Of a stretch of DNA of 64,000 bases, positions 17,212 to 26,862 are shown piece after piece. The stretch lies in assembly GCA_934131695.1 (NCBI GenBank), contig CAKOZV010000001.1, forward strand, positions 103,331 through 167,330, in the 5' to 3' direction. A program made the position numbers and the translations under genes. Under the pieces are notes generated by a model, which made no database searches, was not told the origin of the DNA, and saw only the letters and a program-made list of their open reading frames with translations. Source of the DNA: an uncultured Bacilli bacterium. Lineage in GTDB: Bacteria; Bacillota_I; Bacilli_A; RF39; UBA660. Positions within the stretch are counted from its first letter, which is position 1. Each line of letters starts with the position of its first letter.

Positions 17212-17315
17212 GTCCTAGTTAGCATTGAAAACTTACTCCCGTCAAGTTTTCTATTGTGAAAAAATTCCCAAACCCTTTAAAAAAATATTTTTTTTACTAA
17301 ATTAATAAATTTACA

Positions 17316-17361
17316 TTTACTCTTGTTCCACAAAATGCTATAATGTAGGTACGAGAGTAAA
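17316..17361 (+). promoter_or_regulatory. abiE promoter flanked by an inverted repeat
   Basis: TTTACT (17316-17321) and extended TATAAT (17339-17344) are 17 bases apart. TTTACTCTTGT (17316-17326) and ACGAGAGTAAA (17351-17361) form an inverted repeat matching at 10 of 11 positions, flanking the -10 box and covering the -35 and transcript start. AbiEi antitoxins are known to repress their own promoters by binding inverted repeats, so this is the probable operator. Confidence 0.7.
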
Positions 17362-17372
17362 GTGGTGAAAAT

Positions 17373-17960
17373 ATGAGTAATAAAGAAAAATTAATTGAAT
17401 TTTTAAATAGAAATCATGGATATATTACTACTGCAGAATTTTTAACATTGGGTATGAGTAAACCTTTGATTCAAAAGTTTTTATATGAAGGATTAATTGA
17501 AAGAGTAAGCTATGGTTTATATATGGATAATAAGATATTAAAAGATGAATACTTTATTTTACAAAAAAAATATCCATTAGCAATATTTTCTTATAATACT
17601 GCACTGCATATTCTTAATTTAACAAATAGAACTCCAATACAAATAGATATAACTGTTCCTAGAGATAAAAAAGTAAGAGGAAATTATAATATTCATAGAG
17701 TTTCAGAGAAGTTTTATGATATTGGAATAATTGAAGCCCTAAGTCCAAATGGAAATCCAGTAAAAATATATAATGCTGAAAGATGTATTTGTGACATGTT
17801 AAGAACTGAAGGAGAATTTGATTTAGAACTTCAAAATAGAGTTTTAGATTATTATTTTCATAGCAAAGATAAAGATATTGATAAATTATTAGAATATGCG
17901 AAGAGCTTTAATATTTATGAAAAAGTTAATACAATTGTGGAGGTAATGATGAAATGGTAG
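17373..17960 (+). CDS. abiEi: AbiEi-type antitoxin and transcriptional repressor
   Basis: A 195-residue protein with an N-terminal winged helix (NRNHGYITTAEFLTLGMSKPLIQKFLYEGLIERVSYGLYM, about 10-50) followed by the AbiEi C-terminal domain (YAxxSYNTALHILNLTNR-like segment, PRDKKVRG, NAERCICDMLR). AbiEi proteins neutralise the AbiEii nucleotidyltransferase toxin in a type IV arrangement, without binding it directly, and repress the operon. GGTGAAA precedes the ATG. The gene overlaps the toxin gene by seven bases. The inverted-repeat promoter upstream fits autorepression. Confidence 0.9.
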   Translation: MSNKEKLIEFLNRNHGYITTAEFLTLGMSKPLIQKFLYEGLIERVSYGLYMDNKILKDEYFILQKKYPLAIFSYNTALHILNLTNRTPIQIDITVPRDKKVRGNYNIHRVSEKFYDIGIIEALSPNGNPVKIYNAERCICDMLRTEGEFDLELQNRVLDYYFHSKDKDIDKLLEYAKSFNIYEKVNTIVEVMMKW

Positions 17961-18805
17961 AAGAGAAGATTAAATTAAAAGCTAAAGAACTCGAAGATAA
18001 GTATAATTTAAATTACTATGAATCATTACAAAGATTTATGTTTGAAAGAATAATAGAAAGAATATCTGTTTCAGAGTATCAAGATAATTTTATATTAAAA
18101 GGTGGATTGTTGCTTGCTGCAATGTTTGGTATAGAAAACAGAACAACAAAAGATATGGATACTACAATTACTGGTATAGATATTTCAAAAGATAAAATGG
18201 TAAATGTTTTAAATGAGATACTATCTATTAATTTAAATGATGGAGTTAAATTTGATATTGTAGGTATTACTGATATAAGAGAAGAAGATGAATATGGTGG
18301 AAATAAATATCATATTACTGGTAAAGTAAATAGTACTAAAGTAAATTTGGAAATTGATATATCAACAGGTGATAAAGTAACTCCAAAAGAGTTGAAGTTT
18401 AAATATCCTTTGTTATTTGAAGATAGAAGTATTTTAATTAATAGTTATAATATTGAAACTATACTAGCTGAAAAAATGGAAACTGTTTTAAGACGTGGAA
18501 AGTATAATAGTAGAATGAAAGATTATTATGATATATATTTCTTTTTAACAAAGTTAAAAAATGAAATTAATGTAAATATATTAAAAGATGCAATTAATAA
18601 TACTTTTACTAAAAGAGATTCTTTTGAATACTTAAATGATTATCGTGAAATTATTAAATCAATTATTGATAGCGAAAGAATAAAAACTAATTGGAAATCT
18701 TATTCGAAGAAGAATAGTTATGCAAAAAATTTAGAAGTAGATCACATAATGATTTTACTAAACAATTTTATAAAAGAATTAAATTTAGAATTAGTAACGG
18801 TATAG
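17954..18805 (+). CDS. abiEii: AbiEii-type nucleotidyltransferase toxin
   Basis: The 283-residue protein has the minimal nucleotidyltransferase fold of AbiEii/MenT-like toxins: KGGLLLAAMFG (about 50-60), NRTTKDMDTTI with the catalytic Asp pair (about 64-74), EIDISTGD and the late ETILAEKMETVLRRGKYNSRMKDYYDIYF segment. Members of the family inhibit growth, in MenT cases by modifying tRNA, and confer abortive infection against phages. Its start overlaps the antitoxin stop, with GGAGG some 12 bases upstream, so translation is coupled. No truncation is seen, so the pair looks functional. Confidence 0.9.
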   Translation: MVEEKIKLKAKELEDKYNLNYYESLQRFMFERIIERISVSEYQDNFILKGGLLLAAMFGIENRTTKDMDTTITGIDISKDKMVNVLNEILSINLNDGVKFDIVGITDIREEDEYGGNKYHITGKVNSTKVNLEIDISTGDKVTPKELKFKYPLLFEDRSILINSYNIETILAEKMETVLRRGKYNSRMKDYYDIYFFLTKLKNEINVNILKDAINNTFTKRDSFEYLNDYREIIKSIIDSERIKTNWKSYSKKNSYAKNLEVDHIMILLNNFIKELNLELVTV

Positions 18806-18887
18806 GGATTGGGAGTGTTCCCATAATATGCGAAAAGTGCATGTGGGAGGAACTTTTCAATACTTGCTAAGTTAAGAAGGTGAAGTA

Positions 18888-19712
18888 ATGAATGAGCAGT
18901 ATTTAGACTCTGAAGTAAACGAATACATAGAAATAAGAAGTGACAAATCTGATTTAGAATCAAAATGGAAAATGGCAATTGGACTACAGCAAGTTGATAA
19001 TTTAACACCCTCTGAATATATGAAAAATTTAGTAAAATTAAATATTAAGAATGAAATATCACTAGATGAATTAGAAAACAGACTAAAGAAATACTATGAT
19101 GATCTAAATGGTAGCTATAATAGAGATGAGCATGAATGTGATTTCGTATCATTAAGAATTATGCAAATATTACAAAATGATATGTTTTATTTAACGATAG
19201 ATTTTTATAAATATGTTCATTACTTTTAATTTAAAGATGTTTATAAGTTTGCAGGTAAATTTAGAGAAGCTAATATCTCAAAAAATGAAGCAATATTGAA
19301 TGGTGATACAGTAGTATATTGTGACTATAGTCGAGTTAAAGATTATCTTATTTATGATTTTTCAGATGAAAGACAGGAAGATTATAAAAAGTTAAGTGTA
19401 TCAGATAAAATAATAAGTATATCTAATTTTACTTCTTGTATTTGGCAAGTACATCCTTTTATGGAAGGTAATACTCGGGCAATGGCAGTATTTATAATTA
19501 AATATTTAAAAGAAATAGGATATAATATTAATTATTCTTTGTTTAAAGACAATTCAAAATATTTTAGGAATGCATTAGTTAGAAGTAATTATAGTAATGA
19601 TATATTAAATATAAAAGAGGATAATAGTTATTTAATTAAATTTTATGAGAATTTGTTATTAGGTAAAAATAATAATCTAAAATTAGAAAAATTAAGTATA
19701 GGAGGTAATTAA
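18888..19712 (+). pseudogene. Fic-family AMP-transferase gene with one in-frame TAA
   Basis: The reading frame is continuous from ATG 18888 to 19712 except for TAA at 19227-19229 (codon 114). The first part resembles the VbhA-like inhibitory N-terminal domain (KWKMAIGLQQVDNLTPSEYM). After the stop come FKDVYKFAGKFREANISKNE and the catalytic Fic motif HPFMEGNTR. The broken site reads HYF-stop-FKDVY where Fic proteins have a Leu or Ile, so TTA to TAA is the simplest change. The 138-residue downstream ORF (19296-19712) still holds the Fic motif but lacks the inhibitory part. It lies two bases before the restriction-modification gene. Confidence 0.85.
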
Positions 19713-19714
19713 AT

Positions 19715-22147
19715 ATGGCAAAAAAGGAAATAAGAACAGATCTTTGGGTATATGATTTATTGAAAGAGGCAGAAATTAAAATAGATCCTCAAGGATGTAA
19801 TATTAAAGAGATTGATGAGGCCTTAAAAACAGCTTCAAAAAAAGGAACGGGTAATTCAGGATATCCAGAATATTGTGGTGTTGTAAAAGATTTTGTAATA
19901 GTAATTGAGGATAAAGCTTCAATGGATAAACAATCAAAATATAATGATAATGGTATTTTAGATATGGAAATCTCTTCAATCAGAGATTATGCTTTAAATG
20001 GTGCATATTTTTATGCTAAGCATATATTAGAAAGGACAAATTATAAAAAAGCTATTGCGTTTGGAATAAGTGGAGATGAAAAACATCATACTATTAAACC
20101 AATTTATTTAGATGGAAGAGAATATTTTATAGATTTGCCAGAAGTTGAAAGTTTTATTTCTTTTAATGAGATTAATATTGATGAATATTATGTTAGAGAA
20201 ATTTTAAAAGAAAACACTGAAGAAGAGAAAACTACTGCTGAAATTTTAAAAGATGCAAAAGAGTTACATGAATATTTAAGAAATTATGGTAATCTTAGTG
20301 ACAAAGATAAACCATTAGTTGTTAGTGGTATTTTACTTGCATTAAAAGAAATAGAATTTAAAAATTTTTCTATTAATGATTTAGTTGGAGATAATGTTAA
20401 TACAGATGGTTCTAAAATTTATTCTGCTATTAATGATAATTTAAAAAGGTCCCAAGTTTCTCCAGAAACCAAAAAAGATAAATTGTTATCTCAATTTGCA
20501 ATTATTAAGGATACTGTAATACTTAATGAAGTAAATGAAGTATTAGGGAAAACTCCATTAAAATATTACACTGAGTATTTATATAATAAATTATATAAAA
20601 CAATTAGATATAATCAGACATCAGAAGATTATTTAGGTAGATTTTACGGTGAATTTATGAGTTATTCAGGAGGTGATGGGCAATCATTAGGTATTGTATT
20701 AACTCCAAAACATATTTGTAATTTATTTTGTGATTTAATAGATTTAAAACCAACTGATGTAGTTCTAGATCCATGTTGTGGAACTGCTGGATTTTTGATA
20801 TCGGCAATGCATGATATGTTAGGAAAAACAAAAGATGAGCATAAGAGAATATGTATAAGAAAAAATCAATTACATGGGTATGAATTACAACCATATATGT
20901 TTACTATTGCTACAACAAACATGATACTTCGAGGTGATGGGAAGAGTAATTTAATATGTGATGATTTTCTTGCTCAAGATGCTAATAAATTGCAATTAAA
21001 AGGTGCAACTGTAGGAATGATGAATCCACCTTATTCAATGGGAAAAGTAAGCCCTGAGAAGTGTGAATTAAGTTTCATTGAGCATTTGCTGGATAGTTTA
21101 ATTAGTGGTGGTAGAGCGATTGTTATTGTTCCACAAAGTGCAATGACTGGAAAAAATAAGTATGAGCAAAATATTAAACATAATATTTTAAAACATCATA
21201 CTTTAGAAGGTGTAATTACACTTAATTTAAATACATTTTATGGTGTTGGGACAAATCCATGTATAGCAGTTTTTACTGCTGGTATACCTCATAATAAAGA
21301 TAAAAAATGTAAATTTATAGATTATATTGATGATGGTTTTAAGGTATCTCCTCATAGAGGATTAGTTGAAACAGAAAGTGCCAAAGATAAAAAGCAACAC
21401 TTGCTTGATGTATGGTTTGATAGAATAGAAACAGATACAAAATTTTGTGTTAAGTCTACTGTAGAGTATGATGATGAATGGCTACATTCTTTCTACTATT
21501 TTAACGATGAAGTACCAAATGAAAAGGATTTTGAAGAATCCGTATCAGACTATTTATCATTTCAATTTGATATGATTATGAAAAAAAAGAACTATTTATT
21601 TGAAAATCAGAGGAATAAATTAAAAGATTTAAAATATGAAAAAATTACTGACTTATCTTTACAAGAATGGCACGAGGTTAAATTAGATTTATTAATTGAC
21701 GAAGTAAATCGTGGCTGTGTTGGAAATATAGGTAATCTTATTGAAGGTAATTGTCCTATTGTAACAGCATCTGCTTCTAATCAAGGTGTGGCATTTTTTG
21801 GTGATATTGCTTATGCATATACTGATGGTGTTACAATATCTTTAAATGGTGTTGGAACAGGTTATTCTGCTTATCATGATTACCAATTTAATTTGAACTC
21901 CGATTGCGGCAAAATTAAGTTTAAAATCAATTTAAATAAATATGTTCTTATATTTATATCAGCAGCAATTAATAAAAATCAGAGTAAATTTACCTATGCA
22001 TATAAAGCAAACGAAACTCGTATAAAACGACAAACAATCTTGCTACCTTATAAAAATAATAAAATAGATTATGAATATATGGAAAAATATATCAAAAATG
22101 TCATGTATATACAGTATAATAGATATTTAGATTTTTTAAATAAGTAA
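19715..22147 (+). CDS. Type IIG-like restriction-modification enzyme (nuclease-methyltransferase-specificity fusion)
   Basis: One 810-residue chain joins three parts. Residues about 1-170 resemble the HsdR-type nuclease N-terminus, with GYPEY near 48 and VIVIEDKA near 62 forming a PD-(D/E)XK-like E...ExDxK site. Residues about 290-560 are an N6-adenine methyltransferase, with motif I VLDPCCGTAGF near 350 and motif IV NPPY near 436. Residues about 650-810 look like one target-recognition domain of HsdS type. This is the BcgI-like/Type IIG layout: methylation and cleavage from one polypeptide. AGGAGG precedes the ATG. Only half an S subunit is present, so it may dimerise or recognise an asymmetric site. 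Confidence 0.82.
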   Translation: MAKKEIRTDLWVYDLLKEAEIKIDPQGCNIKEIDEALKTASKKGTGNSGYPEYCGVVKDFVIVIEDKASMDKQSKYNDNGILDMEISSIRDYALNGAYFYAKHILERTNYKKAIAFGISGDEKHHTIKPIYLDGREYFIDLPEVESFISFNEINIDEYYVREILKENTEEEKTTAEILKDAKELHEYLRNYGNLSDKDKPLVVSGILLALKEIEFKNFSINDLVGDNVNTDGSKIYSAINDNLKRSQVSPETKKDKLLSQFAIIKDTVILNEVNEVLGKTPLKYYTEYLYNKLYKTIRYNQTSEDYLGRFYGEFMSYSGGDGQSLGIVLTPKHICNLFCDLIDLKPTDVVLDPCCGTAGFLISAMHDMLGKTKDEHKRICIRKNQLHGYELQPYMFTIATTNMILRGDGKSNLICDDFLAQDANKLQLKGATVGMMNPPYSMGKVSPEKCELSFIEHLLDSLISGGRAIVIVPQSAMTGKNKYEQNIKHNILKHHTLEGVITLNLNTFYGVGTNPCIAVFTAGIPHNKDKKCKFIDYIDDGFKVSPHRGLVETESAKDKKQHLLDVWFDRIETDTKFCVKSTVEYDDEWLHSFYYFNDEVPNEKDFEESVSDYLSFQFDMIMKKKNYLFENQRNKLKDLKYEKITDLSLQEWHEVKLDLLIDEVNRGCVGNIGNLIEGNCPIVTASASNQGVAFFGDIAYAYTDGVTISLNGVGTGYSAYHDYQFNLNSDCGKIKFKINLNKYVLIFISAAINKNQSKFTYAYKANETRIKRQTILLPYKNNKIDYEYMEKYIKNVMYIQYNRYLDFLNK

Positions 22148-22166
22148 ATAGAATATGGAGTTTAAA

Positions 22167-25100
22167 ATGGATTTTGATGAAGATAAAATGTATGAATTAT
22201 TTGATAACATGATTAAAAAATCAAATGATTCGGATATGGTTAAAATAGCAATATTAAAAAATGAAATAAAAAATTATAATATTTATGACTTTTTACTTGG
22301 AATTTCAGCTCTAAATCTAATACCTGAAAATCAATCTAAATCAATAATCTTTAATACTGTTATTAGTGCTGCACTCTCTATTCCCATAACTGATTATAAT
22401 ATGAATAACAAGATAAGTATGGGAAAATTTAAATCAATAATAAAAAAGTTTGAAAATCTAGATATAAAGAGGAATATAGATCCTCCAGAGTTTCCATTTA
22501 TTCAGAAAGTTATATTTTATAAAAATTATGATTTGTTTATGGGTGTTAATAATGTTTCTAATTTGGATATTCAAAGTTTCTTATATACTTTGAAAAAAAA
22601 TAATAATAATTTGACTGAACCTAATTTAAAAAGAATAAATACTTATATTGAAATGCTTTTGAATATTTCAACCAATATTAGCAGCAAATTAAAAATAAAA
22701 AGCATGTTAAAATCTGATCATTCTTATGATGATGACATTATTTTTCCAAATTCAAATGAATTTAAATTTCTAAAGGAAATTTTGATACAAAATGTAAATG
22801 ATTACTTACATTTAAAATTAGATAATGAGTCGTTTGATGGTTTGTTTTTTGAACATTGTGATAGTATTTATAGTGATTATTTTGATTTTGATAATCAATA
22901 TTATTATTTTCATCCACTATTAAAAATATCCAGTGATGAATTTTTTCCTTTAGATATAACAATTTTTCCATTATTATTAATGAATAAAATATGTTCAATT
23001 ATTTTAAATGATAAAAATGCTCAAATTCTGGTTAGTGATTACATAAATATTACAAAAAGAGAAATTGTAGAATATTATCATATGATGGGGTGCTATAAAA
23101 TAAATGCATCTAAACATGACATTCAATTATTGGATAATATTAATTATACTGAACAAATTTTTTCAAATGGTAATGATAATGTAATTATAAGCATTAGTCC
23201 TATAAATAATGGTGATAAGTATTCAAAAGATAAAATAGTTTCTGATTTTAAAATGAAAATTGATGATCAATTTATTTATAATCATTTGAAAGAGGTAATA
23301 TCTAAACTAAACGATATAGGCACTTCAAATGATAAAATTATGATAATAGTAACACCTTTTTCAATGGGAAGAAATTTTATATTTAGAGTTCCTAATGTTG
23401 GAATAGAAACTGTTAGTTTACATAAATATGAATTAAGAGCAATATCAATTAACGAAACTAATCAAAATATGTTTTTAAAAAGATATCTAATAGCTAAAAA
23501 TAAAATTCAAGTAATTCCGAGTTTATTTAGTGAATTAAATTTAATTGGGATGTACACTGAAAAGGATTATTCATTCTATTTCGATGATAATATTGATATG
23601 AAAGAAACAAGTCTTCATTATTTTGGAGAATATAGTTCTTCTTATATAGAAAAGGCTGATAGAAAAGAAAATAAACATTTAGTTTCATCTTATGATAAGA
23701 ATTATAATTGTGAAGTTATAAAAAATGATGATGATATTTATTTAGTAAGTGACCACTTTAGAGATAAATGCTTAAAAATATGTATAGAAAAAGAAAATAA
23801 ACTTGTTTGGATAATTACAGATGTTATAGAGGATGTAAATTCATTAACTTTATATAAAAACCTTATGGATTATATATCGTATTGGTTTAATCTATATTTA
23901 GATGGTTTTAATGGTGATTTTAATGTTACAATTAAACTAAAATTAAATGGCGAAATAACAAAATATTTTATTTCTCAAAATATAGATGAAATGTCTGATA
24001 CATTAAAAATTTCTGAAAGTGTTGAAAATATAATTTTTGATTTTTACCCATCTATTATGACTGTCTTAGATTGTGAAGATAATTTAAATGAAAAAAAACT
24101 TTATATTTATATAATCAAAGAGTTAGGACAAATTTTAAAAATTAATTTATATAATAATGAAATAATTGAAAAAATATTTGCTGATCCAAATAGAAAAAGG
24201 TCAGTAACCTTACGTTGTGAAGAATTTGCGTACTTGAAACCATTCCATGATAATAAGGAAAGATTAATTAATGCTTCAGATGAAAATATAATATTAGATG
24301 AAATTGGTCTTTTAGTTAAGAATGAAAAAAGATTATCATATGGAAAAATTAGTTTGAATGAAAGCAAAAATATTTGTAATTTTATTGTTGATAAATTATA
24401 TAATGATATTTCTAATACAATTAAAAAGTTTAATAAAAAACAATTACTTAATGTATTATATTATGAAAGTGAGAGAATATTATCTAATTTAATGATTCAA
24501 AAAGAATCTTATATAAATAATATCGCTTGTTTTCCTCAACATAAAGATGATATAGACAAAAGATTCAATGAGTCAAATAAAAGTTCAATGGCAATTAGAT
24601 TCTTAATAGAGCTATCTTCTTCTTTTGAAAAATGTGGAGATAATATAATTGATGAATATGAGTTAGAGTTATTAATGGCTAAAAGTTCGTTATTAATTGA
24701 ATGGGCATATCGAAGTGATTTATTTAATTATAAAATGATGGATACCCCACTAGAAATGTTAAAGTCAAACAGATTAGGATTTAATCACGATGAATATTAC
24801 TCTATAAATAATTCTTTTGCAACTCTAAGAGAAGAACAAATGGGATCTGTCGGTCGAGATAAAATGAAAGAACTTTTAAACGGTTTCGTTAGAGAAAAAA
24901 TGAATGATGAAAAATTCGAAGATATATTTTTAAAAGAATATGGTTTTAGCACGAATGAATTATTTGTTGTTTTTTGGAAATTAATAGATTTATGTAAAGA
25001 TGAAATATCAGAAATAAGTATTATAAAATTAGTTAATGTACTGCATGGTGATCTTAGTGAAGAAAAAATAAGAAACATAATTGATAAATTTTCATTAAAA

Positions 25101-25829
25101 TCCCGAAAAAATTTTTTAGAAGTAGACAAGCCATATTCTAAAGAAGATGTTTACCCTTGGAGATTTAATAGAGAATTATCATTTAATCGTAGACCTTTGA
25201 TATTAGACGGAGAAAATATAATATGGGGGAATAGAAACTTAAGCAATTCTGTATTTTTCTTGTTTGATTTAATTAGTAGTGGAAAATTAAAATCTCATAG
25301 TTTGGAAATGAAACAATATATTTCAAAGATAAATGAAAATAGAGGGAAAAATTTTAATAATATGATATTTAATTATATTTCTAAATTTCCAAATGTTATT
25401 GTAGATAAAAATGTAAGTAAAGTTAACAAAGAAAAAATTGTAGATTTTAACAAGGATACGTTAGGAGATATAGATGTTCTTTGCATTATACCTAAAAATA
25501 AGAAAATAATATTAATTGAAACGAAAAATTTTAATTCTGTTAAAAATTATTATGAATTATATAATGAATATAAAAACATTTTTATTGATGAAGAAGGATA
25601 TAAAAGTTTTTTAACAAAACATAAAAATAGAGCAAAATGGGTAAAAGAGCATATTCACGATGTTATTGTAGAATATAATCTGCCATTAGGAAATTATAAT
25701 GTTTATTACATGTTTGTTACAAGTGAATACTGCTTAGCGAATAAAGTTTTTAATTTGAAAGAAAATATTTATTCTGCTAAAGAGTTAAATTATTCAACTT
25801 TAATCAATTTGAGGAAAAATAAATTATAA
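22167..25829 (+). CDS. very large uncharacterised protein with C-terminal PD-(D/E)XK-like nuclease motif
   Basis: This protein of about 1,220 residues has no recognisable helicase, ATPase or methylase motif. Its body is Asn/Asp/Ile/Lys-rich and predicted soluble. The last 160 residues contain FNNMIFNYISKF, then LGDIDVLCII near 1103 and KKIILIETKN near 1121, giving the D...ExK spacing of a restriction-endonuclease-like fold (NERD or Mrr style). It starts seven bases after the Type IIG gene, so the two are probably cotranscribed. ATG 22155 is also possible, but GGAG at 22157-22160 favours 22167. It could be a second nuclease or effector linked to the modification enzyme; this is inference. Confidence 0.6.
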   Translation: MDFDEDKMYELFDNMIKKSNDSDMVKIAILKNEIKNYNIYDFLLGISALNLIPENQSKSIIFNTVISAALSIPITDYNMNNKISMGKFKSIIKKFENLDIKRNIDPPEFPFIQKVIFYKNYDLFMGVNNVSNLDIQSFLYTLKKNNNNLTEPNLKRINTYIEMLLNISTNISSKLKIKSMLKSDHSYDDDIIFPNSNEFKFLKEILIQNVNDYLHLKLDNESFDGLFFEHCDSIYSDYFDFDNQYYYFHPLLKISSDEFFPLDITIFPLLLMNKICSIILNDKNAQILVSDYINITKREIVEYYHMMGCYKINASKHDIQLLDNINYTEQIFSNGNDNVIISISPINNGDKYSKDKIVSDFKMKIDDQFIYNHLKEVISKLNDIGTSNDKIMIIVTPFSMGRNFIFRVPNVGIETVSLHKYELRAISINETNQNMFLKRYLIAKNKIQVIPSLFSELNLIGMYTEKDYSFYFDDNIDMKETSLHYFGEYSSSYIEKADRKENKHLVSSYDKNYNCEVIKNDDDIYLVSDHFRDKCLKICIEKENKLVWIITDVIEDVNSLTLYKNLMDYISYWFNLYLDGFNGDFNVTIKLKLNGEITKYFISQNIDEMSDTLKISESVENIIFDFYPSIMTVLDCEDNLNEKKLYIYIIKELGQILKINLYNNEIIEKIFADPNRKRSVTLRCEEFAYLKPFHDNKERLINASDENIILDEIGLLVKNEKRLSYGKISLNESKNICNFIVDKLYNDISNTIKKFNKKQLLNVLYYESERILSNLMIQKESYINNIACFPQHKDDIDKRFNESNKSSMAIRFLIELSSSFEKCGDNIIDEYELELLMAKSSLLIEWAYRSDLFNYKMMDTPLEMLKSNRLGFNHDEYYSINNSFATLREEQMGSVGRDKMKELLNGFVREKMNDEKFEDIFLKEYGFSTNELFVVFWKLIDLCKDEISEISIIKLVNVLHGDLSEEKIRNIIDKFSLKSRKNFLEVDKPYSKEDVYPWRFNRELSFNRRPLILDGENIIWGNRNLSNSVFFLFDLISSGKLKSHSLEMKQYISKINENRGKNFNNMIFNYISKFPNVIVDKNVSKVNKEKIVDFNKDTLGDIDVLCIIPKNKKIILIETKNFNSVKNYYELYNEYKNIFIDEEGYKSFLTKHKNRAKWVKEHIHDVIVEYNLPLGNYNVYYMFVTSEYCLANKVFNLKENIYSAKELNYSTLINLRKNKL

Positions 25830-25904
25830 TGTTACTATGTCAATGATGTCAAAGTTTGTCATATAAAAATACTTTAAAAAACTAATTAATAGTATTATAA
25901 TTAT

Positions 25905-26125
25905 TATAGTTACTTGGGAATGTAACTTCTGAAACATATAAACATATAGTGTCATTTAGCGTTTAGACACAAGTAATAGGTAAATAACCTATAATTTAAA
26001 GTTCATATAGAACTGTACATATTTTTCCAACAAACAAGATTGGATAAAATTCCCTTGCTTTTGCTGTGGATTAATATGTCCAGTTCTTTTTATGTGTTCC
26101 TAAAAAACACTGGTAAAGAAAGGAG
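25905..26125 (+). other. hairpin-rich intergenic region of the element
   Basis: No gene is visible between 25830 and 26131. The stretch holds a row of short inverted repeats: GTTAC/GTAAC (about 25909-25926), GTGTC/GACAC (about 25950-25972), TAGGT/ACCTA (about 25977-25992), GTTC/GAAC (about 26001-26013) and GTGTT/AACAC (about 26094-26111), the last just before a GGAGG site. It directly precedes a replication-initiator-like relic, so it may be an old origin or a leader; neither is proved. Confidence 0.4.
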
Positions 26126-26171
26126 GATATAATGGAACTACTAAATTTGATAATCTTATATTGGAAAGATA

Positions 26172-26684
26172 ATGAGAAAAGATATAGAACCTTTTATAAG
26201 TTTAGTAATACCAGAAGCAGTATTAGGAGATAATAGACTAACATTTTTAGAAAGATTATTGTTAATTGAAATAGTGTCACTATGTAAGAAAAATGAGTAA
26301 TGTTGGCCTACTAACAGATATTTTATGAATAAATTTGATTGCACAAAGCCTACAATATCAAAAAGTATAAGTAGTTTATCAAAATATAACTATATTGATA
26401 TAGAAATCAATAATAGTGAAAAAAATAACTCAAAGAGAATAATTAGGTTATCTGAGGTATTAAAGAAAAGAATAATAAGTATTCAAGAAAATGCTAATGC
26501 TAGTACTCAAAATAATTTTAACCATTATAATAAATATAAAAATAATAAAAAAGATATATTAAATGATATTTATTCAGTTGATGATAAAGGCAACGAATAT
26601 TGGCATGGCGTAAAAATTGAATCAGAAAAAATGACAGATGGAGAAGTAAAAGAATTAGAAGATTTATTAAAAAATTTCAAGTAA
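26172..26684 (+). pseudogene. replication-initiator-like winged-helix gene with one in-frame TAA
   Basis: From ATG 26172 the frame reads LTFLERLLLIEIVSLCKKNE, then TAA at 26298-26300 (codon 43), then CWPTNRYFMNKFDCTKPTISKSISSLSKYNYIDIEI to 26684. The joined text is the N-terminal helix-turn-helix layout common to Rep-like proteins of integrative elements and phages, in which a Tyr or similar residue precedes CWxTNxY. A single TAT or TAC to TAA change would explain it. The rest is a charged tail (KMTDGEVKELEDLLKNFK). An internal ATG at 26325 could give a 119-residue fragment with the recognition helix. An alternative 34-residue ORF begins at 26132. Confidence 0.65.
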
Positions 26685-26744
26685 TAAAGGAGGATTGAAT
26701 AAATAATATGTATAAACAAGTCATAAATTTAAATGAGGTGGCTT

Positions 26745-26837
26745 ATGTTTAATATAACTGAAACTTTTAAAAATGATTCTCCTAATTTCAAAGAACTGGT
26801 ATCTAAATATATAAAAAGTGTGATTAATAATGCTTGA
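26745..26837 (+). CDS. 30-residue small protein upstream of the recombinase
   Basis: ATG 26745 is preceded by GAGGTGG and the frame stops at TGA 26835. The peptide is MFNITETFKNDSP then NFKELVSKYIKSVINNA, an amphipathic, charged short protein. Similar tiny ORFs precede serine recombinases in clostridial integrative elements, where their role is not settled; this comparison is from memory. It could be a leader or a recombination accessory. Confidence 0.5.
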   Translation: MFNITETFKNDSPNFKELVSKYIKSVINNA

Positions 26838-26862
26838 CATCATAGATGTACTTGAATTAATG

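Noticed and set aside
18806..18887. TGGGA...TCCCA hairpin between abiEii and the Fic gene as a terminator.
   Set aside because: The stem is short and no T run follows.
26132..26236. A 34-codon ORF (MELLNLIILYW...) with a strong GGAGG site.
   Set aside because: It overlaps the replication-initiator-like relic in another frame and resembles nothing; it may be a leader peptide, but support is too thin for a gene call.
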